From Paenibacillus sp. BK033 (GTDB lineage Bacteria; Bacillota; Bacilli; Paenibacillales; Paenibacillaceae), in NCBI RefSeq assembly GCF_004345425.1, contig NZ_SLVP01000012.1, positions 58,935 through 122,934 of the forward strand: 64,000 nucleotides of DNA, given 5' to 3'. The notes beneath the pieces were generated by a model. It saw nothing but the letters and a program-made list of their open reading frames with translations, ran no database searches and was not told the DNA's origin. This document shows, one piece after another, positions 30,349 to 37,754 of the stretch. Position 1 is the first letter of the stretch, and each line of letters begins with the position of its first letter. The position numbers and the translations under genes were made by a program.

Positions 30349-32526
30349 TTAGTCGGTATCCTCTTCGCTAAACCACGCGTCAACGTCGACTTTCTTGAGC
30401 CAACGCTCCGGATTAATCTCGACATCGCAGCGTACAGGACAGCGTAACTTAACCGCTTGCTCCATCGTAGAGCGGATGTGATCGATCGCAGCCGGCGTAA
30501 TATCACGCGGACAATCGAATACGAGCTCGTCGTGTACCTGCAGTAGAATGTACGTATCGTACAACGGCATCACCGCGTCCAAGTCAACGAGCGCCTTCTT
30601 TAAGATGCCGCCAGCTCCGGACTGGATCGGAAAGTTACCGCCCATACGTTGAGCGCTAAATACCCGCCATTTCTCCTTCGCCTTGATCTCCGCGTGCAGC
30701 CGGCGCTTACGTCCGAGCAGGTCCGTAACGTAGCCATCGCGCATAACTTTCGCGTGTTGCTCGTCCATGTATCGCTTGATGCCGGGATAACCGCGGAAGT
30801 AGTCGTCGATAATTTTCTGCGCTTCGGCTTTCGTAATCTCGAGCGTATCGGCGAGTTTGCCCGCGCCCATTCCGTAGACAATCCCGAAGTTTACGATCTT
30901 CGCTTGCTTACGGTATTTCTGCGCAGCGTGCCCTTCCGTATCCTTATAGCGCTCGATATCCTCGTACGTGAATTGTCCGTTAGAGATGAGCGCGGCAGTC
31001 GTCGAGTGGATATCGCGGCCGGCTTCGAACGCTTCGATTAGAACGCGCTCATCCGCCATGTGCGCCAGGACACGTAATTCAATCTGCGAGTAGTCGATCG
31101 ATACGAGAATGCGATCCGGACCGGTAGACGTAAAGAGGTGACGTATTTCCGGACGCTTAGCTGGAATCTGCTGTGTATTCGGCGTGTTGCACGTAAAGCG
31201 TCCCGTTGCGGCGCCCCACGTGTTATGCCACGGATGAATCTTACCGTCAGCCTTAACGTTATGCGGAAGCTTTGACGTGAAAGCTTGGCGCAGTTTACCG
31301 ACCGCGCGGTAATCGAGAATCAACGGTATTACTTCGTGCTCACGTTTGATACGTTTTAGCGCGCGCACACCGGTTGATCCTTTATCTACGTCCGTAAGTT
31401 TGAGTTCTCCGTACAATTTCCGCGATAGCTGAGCCGGCGAGTTAAGGTTAATCTCTTCGCCAAGCAACGTGTAAATCTTCGCTTGTAACTCCGCTTCCTC
31501 GCGTTCAAACTTCGCGTCGAGTTCGTTAGCCATCTGCGTATCAAATCGTATGCCGCGGATATCTGAGCGAATGAACTGGCGCATGACCGGCATCTCTACG
31601 TCGAACACTAACCGCTCTATGCGCGCTAAGTCTTCGCGTCTGCTATAGTGACCGCGGATCCAATCGAATAGCTTGAGCGTCTTCTCCGTATCACCTGCCG
31701 CGTATGCCAGCGCAATGTCGAGCGGTACTTGGTTGAACGGAGTCCGACCGAATAGTACGTCGAAGTTGTCGCCAGGCAACCCGAGCCAATCCGTACATAA
31801 GTCTTTCAACCGGTGGCTGCGGTTCTCATCGAACGCCATCGCCATTAACCGTGTATCCGCGTGTAAAGCGTCGATCAGATTGATTCCGTATTTAACCGCG
31901 AACCACTTACAATCGAATGGCGCGTTGTGCATAACGGAAGGTGTCGTTTCAAGTACCGCCTTCAAACGTTGGAGTACGGTCGCTTCGTTCAATTCCGTAC
32001 GCTCATCGTGGTTAAGCGGAACATAGAACGAGTGCTCACGCGTTGAGACGGAGAAGCCCGCCATATTACCTGTCCACGGATCGAGCGCACCGTCCGGATT
32101 GTCCGGAGTACCGAACGTCTCGCAGTCGACCGCAATAATATCAGCCGCTGCGATTACGTCGTACATTTGCGTTAAAGTGCGTTCGTCTCGGACAAGTACG
32201 TAATGTGCCGGCGTTGCTTCGACCATAGCGCGTAGAGTTGCCGCTCTATTGCGCTTGTTTAGTTCCGCCCACATACGTAATGCTTCCGCTTTACTGAACC
32301 GTTTGGCTGCGAGGGAGGGATCTCTGCCTATAAGTCCCTCCGCCATCGCCGTCCGTACGGTCCGTAGCTTCTCCTTATCCGGGTCCGAGTTGTTCATCGC
32401 GAGAATACGTTGCCAGGCGTCCTCGATCGGTTCCTGAATCGCGGCCTTTTTACGCTCAACCGCCGCCTTTACCGCAACCGCTGCGCTATCCTCATGTGTG
32501 TTAAGCGTTAGTTTTACGTCGATCAT
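30349..32526 (-). CDS. DNA polymerase I, family A (with 3'-5' exonuclease)
   Basis: 725 residues. N-terminal 3'-5' exonuclease domain with AVDCETFGTPDNPDG and HNAPFDCKWFAVKYG; polymerase motif A VSIDYSQIELRVLAHMADE, motif B (O helix) KIVNFGIVYGMGAGK with the ring residue Phe, and motif C LLQVHDELVFDCP. No 5'-3' exonuclease domain. It begins with a helical 100-residue extension. This should be the phage replicative polymerase, working with the nearby clamp-like, SSB-like, primase and helicase proteins. Start ATG has only a weak ribosome site, and the gene begins 7 bp after the previous stop. Confidence 0.93.
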   Translation of the reverse strand: MIDVKLTLNTHEDSAAVAVKAAVERKKAAIQEPIEDAWQRILAMNNSDPDKEKLRTVRTAMAEGLIGRDPSLAAKRFSKAEALRMWAELNKRNRAATLRAMVEATPAHYVLVRDERTLTQMYDVIAAADIIAVDCETFGTPDNPDGALDPWTGNMAGFSVSTREHSFYVPLNHDERTELNEATVLQRLKAVLETTPSVMHNAPFDCKWFAVKYGINLIDALHADTRLMAMAFDENRSHRLKDLCTDWLGLPGDNFDVLFGRTPFNQVPLDIALAYAAGDTEKTLKLFDWIRGHYSRREDLARIERLVFDVEMPVMRQFIRSDIRGIRFDTQMANELDAKFEREEAELQAKIYTLLGEEINLNSPAQLSRKLYGELKLTDVDKGSTGVRALKRIKREHEVIPLILDYRAVGKLRQAFTSKLPHNVKADGKIHPWHNTWGAATGRFTCNTPNTQQIPAKRPEIRHLFTSTGPDRILVSIDYSQIELRVLAHMADERVLIEAFEAGRDIHSTTAALISNGQFTYEDIERYKDTEGHAAQKYRKQAKIVNFGIVYGMGAGKLADTLEITKAEAQKIIDDYFRGYPGIKRYMDEQHAKVMRDGYVTDLLGRKRRLHAEIKAKEKWRVFSAQRMGGNFPIQSGAGGILKKALVDLDAVMPLYDTYILLQVHDELVFDCPRDITPAAIDHIRSTMEQAVKLRCPVRCDVEINPERWLKKVDVDAWFSEEDTD

Positions 32527-32533
32527 ATGCGGA

Positions 32534-33775
32534 TTAACCTACGCGGTCAAAACGCTGTTCGACCGGCGTTACGAGCGTTGCTTTATGTTCAACCTTATAC
32601 ACTGCGTCGTACGTAGCGGACATATCGTTCAATTTAGTCGATGCGACTCGTACGCCCAAAAGACTGTTACTAACGTCTTCGACCGTACCCAGCACGTCCT
32701 TTCCGTTCTTAACGTAAAGCACAATATCGCCCTTCTTAAACTCGTTCACTTTACGTCCGATCGCGGCCCATTTCGCGGTTAACGCTTCTTTTGCGAGTTC
32801 CTCAGCGGTTACCTTTACGAGTTGCTCCGGCTTGGCGTAACCAGTACGGACGCTTCCGCCTTTAATCTCGATCGTTCCCGGTTCGCCTTCGTGTTTAATA
32901 GGCTCCGTTACTTCGTAAACTTTACCGTTATCATATCCGTTAAGTGGATAGTCTCGACCGCCACTAACTAAGCGCACCTTATCGCTTTTAGCGAATTCGT
33001 TACGTGGATCAGACTTCGCGGCCAACGCAGCTTTTGCGGCCGCTACCTCTTCGTCAGTGGCGCGCACCAGCTTGCCTTCGCGGAACCAGTCGTAGTCCGA
33101 CCCGTCGAACTTCTCCGCTCTATACGGAACGTGAGATCCGTCAACTTCTACGATTTTACGGATTTCTCCGATGTAAGTACAACCGCGCGGAATCCCGGAT
33201 GAACCAAGATTGTCTACAACCTTCACGTAATCCCCAACACTAAGCCGGTCCGCCTTCGCCTCAACAGGCTCTAGCACCTTATACTCAGAACGGTAAATTA
33301 CGTAGTAGTCGCCGACGTGAGCGTCATAATCACGGTCAACTTTAACGGACTTAAATACGTCCCCTATCTTCGTTGGATTGAACGGAAGGTGTTTGCTGCT
33401 TTCCCACGAGGTAACGATAATGGTATCGCCTGTGTTCGCGTTACGGTTAATTTTACGGTACTGTTTGCCTTCGTACGTAACGGTATCGCCGTCTTCCACT
33501 GGCTGCGCTACTTCCGTTACCTTCTCGTACGCTTCATACGTCCACCCGCAAAGATCGAGCTCGTCACCATCATTATCTGAAATATGCGGGTCCCCAAAGA
33601 AGTCCACTACCATAACGGCATAATAACCGTTACGTGTCAGATTCTCCTGATCATGTGCGTCCTCATCCGTAATCCGAACGATATCGCCCGCCTGTGCATC
33701 GCGATCAACCTTACGGTACTCTACGCCATCAACAATTACGTTCGTTGCCGGAATTACCACGTTCAATTTAGCCAT
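32534..33775 (-). CDS. Phage protein with multiple SH3/KOW-like repeats
   Basis: 413 residues. At least four copies of a unit such as EYRKVDRDAQAGDIVRITDE, QYRKINRNANTGDTIIVTSW, RLSVGDYVKVVDNLGSSGIP, KSDKVRLVSGGRDYPLNGYD and FKKGDIVLYVKNGKDVLGTV, each a small beta-barrel-like module of 60-75 residues. Related to the 511-residue protein at 18,232-19,767. The gene lies between the DNA polymerase and a group of small genes; a role as nucleic acid- or host protein-binding scaffold is possible but not shown. Confidence 0.65.
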   Translation of the reverse strand: MAKLNVVIPATNVIVDGVEYRKVDRDAQAGDIVRITDEDAHDQENLTRNGYYAVMVVDFFGDPHISDNDGDELDLCGWTYEAYEKVTEVAQPVEDGDTVTYEGKQYRKINRNANTGDTIIVTSWESSKHLPFNPTKIGDVFKSVKVDRDYDAHVGDYYVIYRSEYKVLEPVEAKADRLSVGDYVKVVDNLGSSGIPRGCTYIGEIRKIVEVDGSHVPYRAEKFDGSDYDWFREGKLVRATDEEVAAAKAALAAKSDPRNEFAKSDKVRLVSGGRDYPLNGYDNGKVYEVTEPIKHEGEPGTIEIKGGSVRTGYAKPEQLVKVTAEELAKEALTAKWAAIGRKVNEFKKGDIVLYVKNGKDVLGTVEDVSNSLLGVRVASTKLNDMSATYDAVYKVEHKATLVTPVEQRFDRVG

Positions 33776-33797
33776 TTATACATCGCTCCCTAATCGT

Positions 33798-34007
33798 TTA
33801 ATTTACGTTACAATTTCGGTCGATTACGCCCTCGGCGTCGTATACGCGTTCTATTGCGTACTCCGCAGCGCAATTCGTGCCTGTGCCGGTCCATCCGTCA
33901 TGTACGTAACCGCCGCCGTCATCAATCCGCTTAACCTCGTCACCTTCGTAGATTTCACCGCGGCAATGCGCGCAGGTGGCTACGGTGATGGATTCACGCA
34001 GATACAT
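33798..34007 (-). CDS. Small Cys-rich phage protein
   Basis: 69 residues (MYLRESITVATCAHCRGEIY...). CAHC plus later Cys residues (NCAAEYA, RNC) suggest one zinc site of the 'treble-clef' kind used by small phage regulators. It overlaps the PD-(D/E)XK gene by 14 bp. Confidence 0.55.
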   Translation of the reverse strand: MYLRESITVATCAHCRGEIYEGDEVKRIDDGGGYVHDGWTGTGTNCAAEYAIERVYDAEGVIDRNCNVN

Positions 34008-34419
34008 CCGTTACCTCCGATAAGTTGCCGCGGTTGAGTGCGATGGATAATTCCACCCAACGTTCAGACGCACGCGCTTCGGACGCCCAATACTCGCCGA
34101 TCATCCGGTTTTCGAACATATAGACGCGTGGGACTTCGCCGTCGACCGCCCATACTCCAACGATATAGTCAGCGTCGGCGCGGTCGTACGTGGTGCCGTT
34201 CCCTTTCTTCGCGTAAACAACGAGGTCGCCGCCGCGGTCCATCCGCTGTCGAATGGTTTTGACCTGGATCTTAACGTGCTGGCCGCTAAGTGGATCCGTC
34301 GCGAGGATATCGTACGCTTCGTCCGTGTCCGCGGTATGCACCGTCCAACCGTTCGCGAGCAACGCCAGGCGCGCAGCCATTTCCGAATACTTGCCCGTCA
34401 CTTCCGTTATGTGTGCGAT
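33994..34419 (-). CDS. PD-(D/E)XK endonuclease-like protein, AUC start inferred
   Basis: About 141 residues. ANGWTVHTADTDEAYDILAT, then GQHVKIQVKTIRQRMDRGGD gives the D...QVK form of the PD-(D/E)XK core (residues roughly 25-60), as in small Holliday-resolvase-like or restriction-type proteins; YDRADADYIVGVWAVDG follows as in that family. A GTG at 34401 could be used but has poor spacing from a purine run. AAAAGGAGG lies seven bases before an in-frame ATC at 34419 (IAHITEVTGKYSEM), so AUC is the likely start. Confidence 0.65.
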   Translation of the reverse strand: MAHITEVTGKYSEMAARLALLANGWTVHTADTDEAYDILATDPLSGQHVKIQVKTIRQRMDRGGDLVVYAKKGNGTTYDRADADYIVGVWAVDGEVPRVYMFENRMIGEYWASEARASERWVELSIALNRGNLSEVTDVSA

Positions 34420-34421
34420 GC

Positions 34422-34529
34422 TTATTCCTCCTTTTCGGAGCCGCCCGCGTAGATGACGTATACAGGCGGCTTCCTTCCGTTGTTATTACCGCTCGTGCGC
34501 GGTCTGGCTAACGTTGCTGACGAACTCAT
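34422..34529 (-). CDS. Small 35-residue phage protein
   Basis: MSSSATLARPRTSGNNNGRK... ends GGSEKEE. ATG overlaps the upstream stop as ATGA. Its end encodes the AAGGAGG used by the next gene. Low complexity; no function. Confidence 0.4.
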   Translation of the reverse strand: MSSSATLARPRTSGNNNGRKPPVYVIYAGGSEKEE

Positions 34530-34777
34530 ACCGTACCGCCTCCGTCGTCTTCGTCGCAGATAACGCCGCCTTCACCGTAGTAATTGTTAACGACGTTATC
34601 GCCCGGCCGCGGCACGTTCTCGAATCCGCCGACCTGCAGACCGATCGTCACGTCAAACGGACCATGCTCGACGTCTACTTTGCGCAGGAACTTCGCCAGT
34701 TGCTCGCCCAACTTCGGTAATTCGGCCGGCGTCTCTACGTTGATTCCGACGCTAATATTGCGGTTAATCTTCGTCAT
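34526..34777 (-). CDS. Hypothetical phage protein
   Basis: 83 residues (MTKINRNISVGINVETPAEL...), GAGGAGG before the ATG. An alpha/beta first half with PKLGEQLAKFLRKVDVEHGP, then an acidic Asp/Glu/Gly tail (CDEDDGGGTV). No domain recognised. Confidence 0.55.
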   Translation of the reverse strand: MTKINRNISVGINVETPAELPKLGEQLAKFLRKVDVEHGPFDVTIGLQVGGFENVPRPGDNVVNNYYGEGGVICDEDDGGGTV

Positions 34778-34797
34778 CGATTGCGGCCTCCTCTGCG

Positions 34798-35598
34798 TTA
34801 AAAGTGGAGCTGCGGTACCTCACCGTCCGGGATCGGTTTTACATCCGTTACTTCAGGCTCGGCTGTTATAACCGGTGCTGCTCCGATGGAGAGACCAAGA
34901 CGCGCGATATCGAAGCCGGCGATTACGAGGTTTTTTACTTGCTCCGCCTCGTCCGCTACGTACAAGCACGTTTCGAACGATTCGAGATCGAACGGAGCCG
35001 CGCCCAGCTTTTCGAAGTTAACGCGTTCTGCATCCGTCAGGTCTTCGTCCATATCGAGGACGGGCGATAACGATACGGCTGCGTTCGTGGACTGGCCCGT
35101 TTTGCCGAGCTCGAACGCTACTTTACCGAGCTTCTTCGCATACTTCTCGATGACCGCTTTGATCTGCGTTTCTTGCTTCGGGCTCAGGTCGACTACGATA
35201 TCCTTACCGGTCGCCAGGTCGAAGAAAGCACGCAGATAACGTTTCTTGCCGCGGAACAGGTACGCTTCGTCACGAATCGGTTTAACGTCTGCTTCACTTG
35301 CGCCGGTTTCTTCCGCTTTCTTTGCGTCGGTATAAAGCAGGTCAGCCGCGCGATCCCATACGCTCGGGTTCGATTCGATAAAGCCGCGTGCGTTACGTTC
35401 TGCCGGATTCTTCGGTACAAACGTGTTCACTTTCTTGTAGATTCCGTAACCGTAATATTCGGCTACGTCGTTCACCGACTTAACTCCGACTTTGTACGTA
35501 GTTCCGGACTTGAACGTTACGATCGGAGATTCTTGCGCGCCTCCATTATCGTTAGTTGCTTGCGCTGCTGCTTCGCCAACCTTCGTAAACATTGCCAA
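34798..35598 (-). CDS. Single-stranded DNA-binding protein (phage type, putative)
   Basis: 266 residues (TTG GCA ATG start; ATG at 35592 is the alternative), with GAGGAG ten bases upstream. GIYKKVNTFVPKNPAERNAR, YLFRGKKRYLRAFFDLATGK and IVVDLSPKQETQIKAVIEKY match the OB-fold layout of SPO1/T7-like phage ssDNA-binding proteins, and the C-terminal part is acidic. Position in the replication block between polymerase and sigma-like factor fits. The message begins in a long hairpin (35,645-35,755), which may autoregulate it. Confidence 0.65.
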   Translation of the reverse strand: MAMFTKVGEAAAQATNDNGGAQESPIVTFKSGTTYKVGVKSVNDVAEYYGYGIYKKVNTFVPKNPAERNARGFIESNPSVWDRAADLLYTDAKKAEETGASEADVKPIRDEAYLFRGKKRYLRAFFDLATGKDIVVDLSPKQETQIKAVIEKYAKKLGKVAFELGKTGQSTNAAVSLSPVLDMDEDLTDAERVNFEKLGAAPFDLESFETCLYVADEAEQVKNLVIAGFDIARLGLSIGAAPVITAEPEVTDVKPIPDGEVPQLHF

Positions 35599-35644
35599 TC
35601 GACAACAACTCCTCGTTTAATATTCGGACGCGATTCGTCTTTCT

Positions 35645-35755
35645 TACGTCCGCTATACGGTATTAACGAAAGTCCGGTGACACTCGGAATCTCCTAAGTT
35701 ACGGCGGCGGCTGCCTGTTCCGCCCTCTGTCCGTTAACACCGTATAGCGGACGTA
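35645..35755. repeat. Long inverted repeat, likely RNA hairpin, in the leader of the SSB-like gene
   Basis: Perfect 17-bp arms TACGTCCGCTATACGGT (35645-35661) and its complement (35739-35755), continued inwards by TTAACG/CGTTAA with one or two unpaired bases, about 23 pairs in all. The 63-nt loop carries a further GGCGG/CCGCC stem. It fills the 200-bp gene-free space between 35,598 and 35,801. Transcribed leftwards it would be the 5' leader of the SSB-like gene. Confidence 0.75.
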
Positions 35756-35800
35756 TGAAAATACGTTGTATACGCAGTTTCACACGTTCCACACTTGCGC

Positions 35801-36370
35801 TTAAATGAATGCGCAGATACCTTTCGCCAGCGTCGACTTCTCACGTTTAACCTCAAATTCTTCGTTCGCAATCGCGGCCAACTCAACGTCGATACTCGCG
35901 AGATCTTCGTTCACCTTACGTATAACAGTGGTCGATTTGGTACATACTAGGCGTAGTTCCAATTCGGCGCGCTTAACGTTAAGCTCCGCTCTACGTATAG
36001 CCAACCGCTTTAACTCGCGGGCCTCCGTACGTTGTGCCACTTTAAGAGCACGCGCTAGGACTTTGCCGACGCCTTCGATAACGTGTTTAGCGGCGGTCTC
36101 TTGCGGGTATATCGTAATTACGGTGTTCTCCGTTAAATCAACGACGAACGCGGTACGTTTGTAAGCGAACAAGCGGCCCGGGTTACCGTCTTCACCGATC
36201 ACACACGGATCGATTAACGAAGCTTTACGCAACATGTCCATTACGAACATTGGCGCAGCACTACGCTCAACGCCGAAGTGTTCAACAGCGCGGTCCAGAG
36301 CGTGAGGGACAACGAAGATTTTACCGGTGAAATGCGTGCCGGCCTTCGGGTCGATCGCGTTAGGTCTCAT
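35801..36370 (-). CDS. Hypothetical phage protein
   Basis: 189 residues (MRPNAIDPKAGTHFTGKIFV...). N-terminal half is alpha/beta with VPHALDRAVEHFGVERSAAP and AFVVDLTENTVITIYPQ, a shape recalling RelE/BrnT-like small ribonuclease folds, but I see no catalytic set. The C-terminal half is a long coiled coil (KRLAIRRAELNVKRAELELR). ATG overlaps the upstream small gene by 4 bp. Confidence 0.5.
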   Translation of the reverse strand: MRPNAIDPKAGTHFTGKIFVVPHALDRAVEHFGVERSAAPMFVMDMLRKASLIDPCVIGEDGNPGRLFAYKRTAFVVDLTENTVITIYPQETAAKHVIEGVGKVLARALKVAQRTEARELKRLAIRRAELNVKRAELELRLVCTKSTTVIRKVNEDLASIDVELAAIANEEFEVKREKSTLAKGICAFI

Positions 36371-36525
36371 GCAAGACGCACCCCTTTCGAGAGATTACGC
36401 GGGATAAGAGAAGCTGCGTCCTCATCAAGCGGAAGGCAACCGTTATATTGCGAAGAAATTCTCAATAAGTGCGAAACGTTTGCGTCGGACTTGCGTACAA
36501 TAGAGCGTGGGTTTACGTTAGTCAT
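36367..36525 (-). CDS. Small phage protein, 52 residues
   Basis: MTNVNPRSIVRKSDANVSHL... with GGAGGTTAGACGA before the ATG, and ATGA overlap with the next gene. No domain; basic N-terminus. Confidence 0.5.
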   Translation of the reverse strand: MTNVNPRSIVRKSDANVSHLLRISSQYNGCLPLDEDAASLIPRNLSKGVRLA

Positions 36526-36762
36526 TCGTCTAACCTCCGTTAATTTTTTGTTAGAAATAGTGTGAACTATGTTGACAAGTACGTAATATCTAAGTTAATA
36601 TTGAAACTGTAATTATAATCCATAAACACCGAACGGACAGACTTATAGCGGGACTTTTTCACTGCTTTTTTGATACAATGCCTAAGTATCAAATTCAGCA
36701 ACCGTGAAGATTTACTAATTTATAAGTTTGAACCGTATATGCTATACTTAAACTGTCAGGGG
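36526..36762. other. 237-bp AT-rich gene-free stretch between the sigma-like gene and 36,525
   Basis: No credible open frame. AT-rich, with the inverted repeat TTGATAC-9 nt-GTATCAA (36,670-36,692), AAATAGTGTGAAC near 36,554 (related to a 12-bp repeat at 45,904 and 46,418) and TTGACA near 36,573. Probably promoter and operator DNA for the leftward genes. Confidence 0.45.
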
Positions 36763-37347
36763 CTATGCCAATGCCTTTTGACAGGTGGTTCTAAAACGGT
36801 TAATGAACTTACGGTGTGATTCAGAATTGCCTCCGTATCGTTTCGCCAAAAACGACGCGGTTTCTGAATCGTTGTACTCTCCGTTAGACCATGCGTTGAG
36901 GATCGCCAATTTGCGTGAATCGTCCTCCGCCAAGAGGGCGATTTTTTCATTTATGATTAAAGCGTCATCGATAACCGCCAAGTTATCGGGGACTTCGTAA
37001 GTTGTTTCGTTACCCTCGTCGTCTTTGCTCGCCAAAGCTTCGATCGACAAGTAATTTAATTTAATCCTGTATTTCGGTACTGCCAGGTACTTACTTCGGA
37101 CTCCGCGCAGTTTGTGAAGAACAAAGTTGCGGAAGGAACGTCCAGCTGCGGGATTATACTTCCTCGCCGCGTTTAGTACCTTTCGATAACAAGCCTGTTC
37201 GAACGCCGATTCGTCACGTAAGAGATGCCACACCTCTTTTGACATTCGCTGGATGATCGGGATGAAGTAGAGGATTAAGGCTCTCTCTGATTCCAAACAT
37301 CCTTGAGCGGCTTGTACCGCTGTTATATTCAGTTTTTCGGTGTTCAT
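36763..37347 (-). CDS. Sigma-70 family RNA polymerase sigma factor-like protein
   Basis: 194 residues, GAGGAGG before the ATG. The region RKYNPAAGRSFRNFVLHKLR resembles the end of sigma region 2 ('YDP..G.F..Y....IRG'), KYRIKLNYLSIEALAS the linker, and RKLAILNAWSNGEYNDSETA-SFLAKRYG a region 4-like helix-turn-helix. N-terminal ILYFIPIIQRMSKEVWHLLR fits region 2 helices. It begins only about 24 bases downstream of conserved element B, so it may be controlled by, or act on, that element. It could be a phage early or middle sigma factor. Confidence 0.65.
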   Translation of the reverse strand: MNTEKLNITAVQAAQGCLESERALILYFIPIIQRMSKEVWHLLRDESAFEQACYRKVLNAARKYNPAAGRSFRNFVLHKLRGVRSKYLAVPKYRIKLNYLSIEALASKDDEGNETTYEVPDNLAVIDDALIINEKIALLAEDDSRKLAILNAWSNGEYNDSETASFLAKRYGGNSESHRKFINRFRTTCQKALA

Positions 37348-37370
37348 TTAGTTCCTCCTCTTGTTTTTTG

Positions 37371-37413
37371 CCTTATACTTTATATACCCCCCAGCTTCTC
37401 AGAAGTTGGGACA
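37371..37413 (-). promoter_or_regulatory. 43-bp conserved phage element, copy B
   Basis: Minus-strand TGTCCCAA, 12 nt, TGGGGGGTATATAAAGTA then TAAGG, same spacing as copies A and C. The sigma-like gene starts 24 bases downstream with its ribosome site in between, which fixes the direction. Read the other way it lies in front of the XRE gene at 37,458. Confidence 0.78.
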
Positions 37414-37457
37414 CGTTCCTAGAAATAATTTCAAAGAACTTTTTCGGAGGGTTCGCG

Positions 37458-37673
37458 ATGCCATTGAAGGCTCGTCGCTGCCTTATTCCGGAGCTACTTA
37501 AAGAACGCGGCTGGACACAACGATTATTAGCCGAAAAGTCCGGCGTGAACGAAAAGGTCATTTCTAAATACACGACCTTTGATCGAAAGCAGATGTCTCT
37601 TGCGATTGCCGTTCAACTAGCGGATGCGCTTGACGTCAGCCCTCGCGATCTTTACGAGTGGTCTCAGGAATGA
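37458..37673 (+). CDS. XRE/Cro-type repressor
   Basis: 71 residues from the ATG at 37458 with CGGAGGG. Helix-turn-helix KERGWTQRLLAEKSGVNEKV, then MSLAIAVQLADALDVSPRDL, ending YEWSQE: a minimal Cro/CI-type DNA-binding domain with no cleavage domain. It is divergent from the sigma-like gene with element B between, so it is well placed to control that promoter. Confidence 0.75.
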   Translation: MPLKARRCLIPELLKERGWTQRLLAEKSGVNEKVISKYTTFDRKQMSLAIAVQLADALDVSPRDLYEWSQE

Positions 37674-37754
37674 GAGCCTCGACCGGCCAAAAATTCGTAC
37701 AATCCGCCGAATTATATACCGTTCTTCTATTGTACATGCGTCCATAGTTCGCCA

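Noticed and set aside
35645..35755. Cobalamin riboswitch-like reading of the plus strand (CCGGTGACACTCGG)
   Set aside because: Only a short resemblance, no downstream gene on that strand, and the conserved boxes are not in order.
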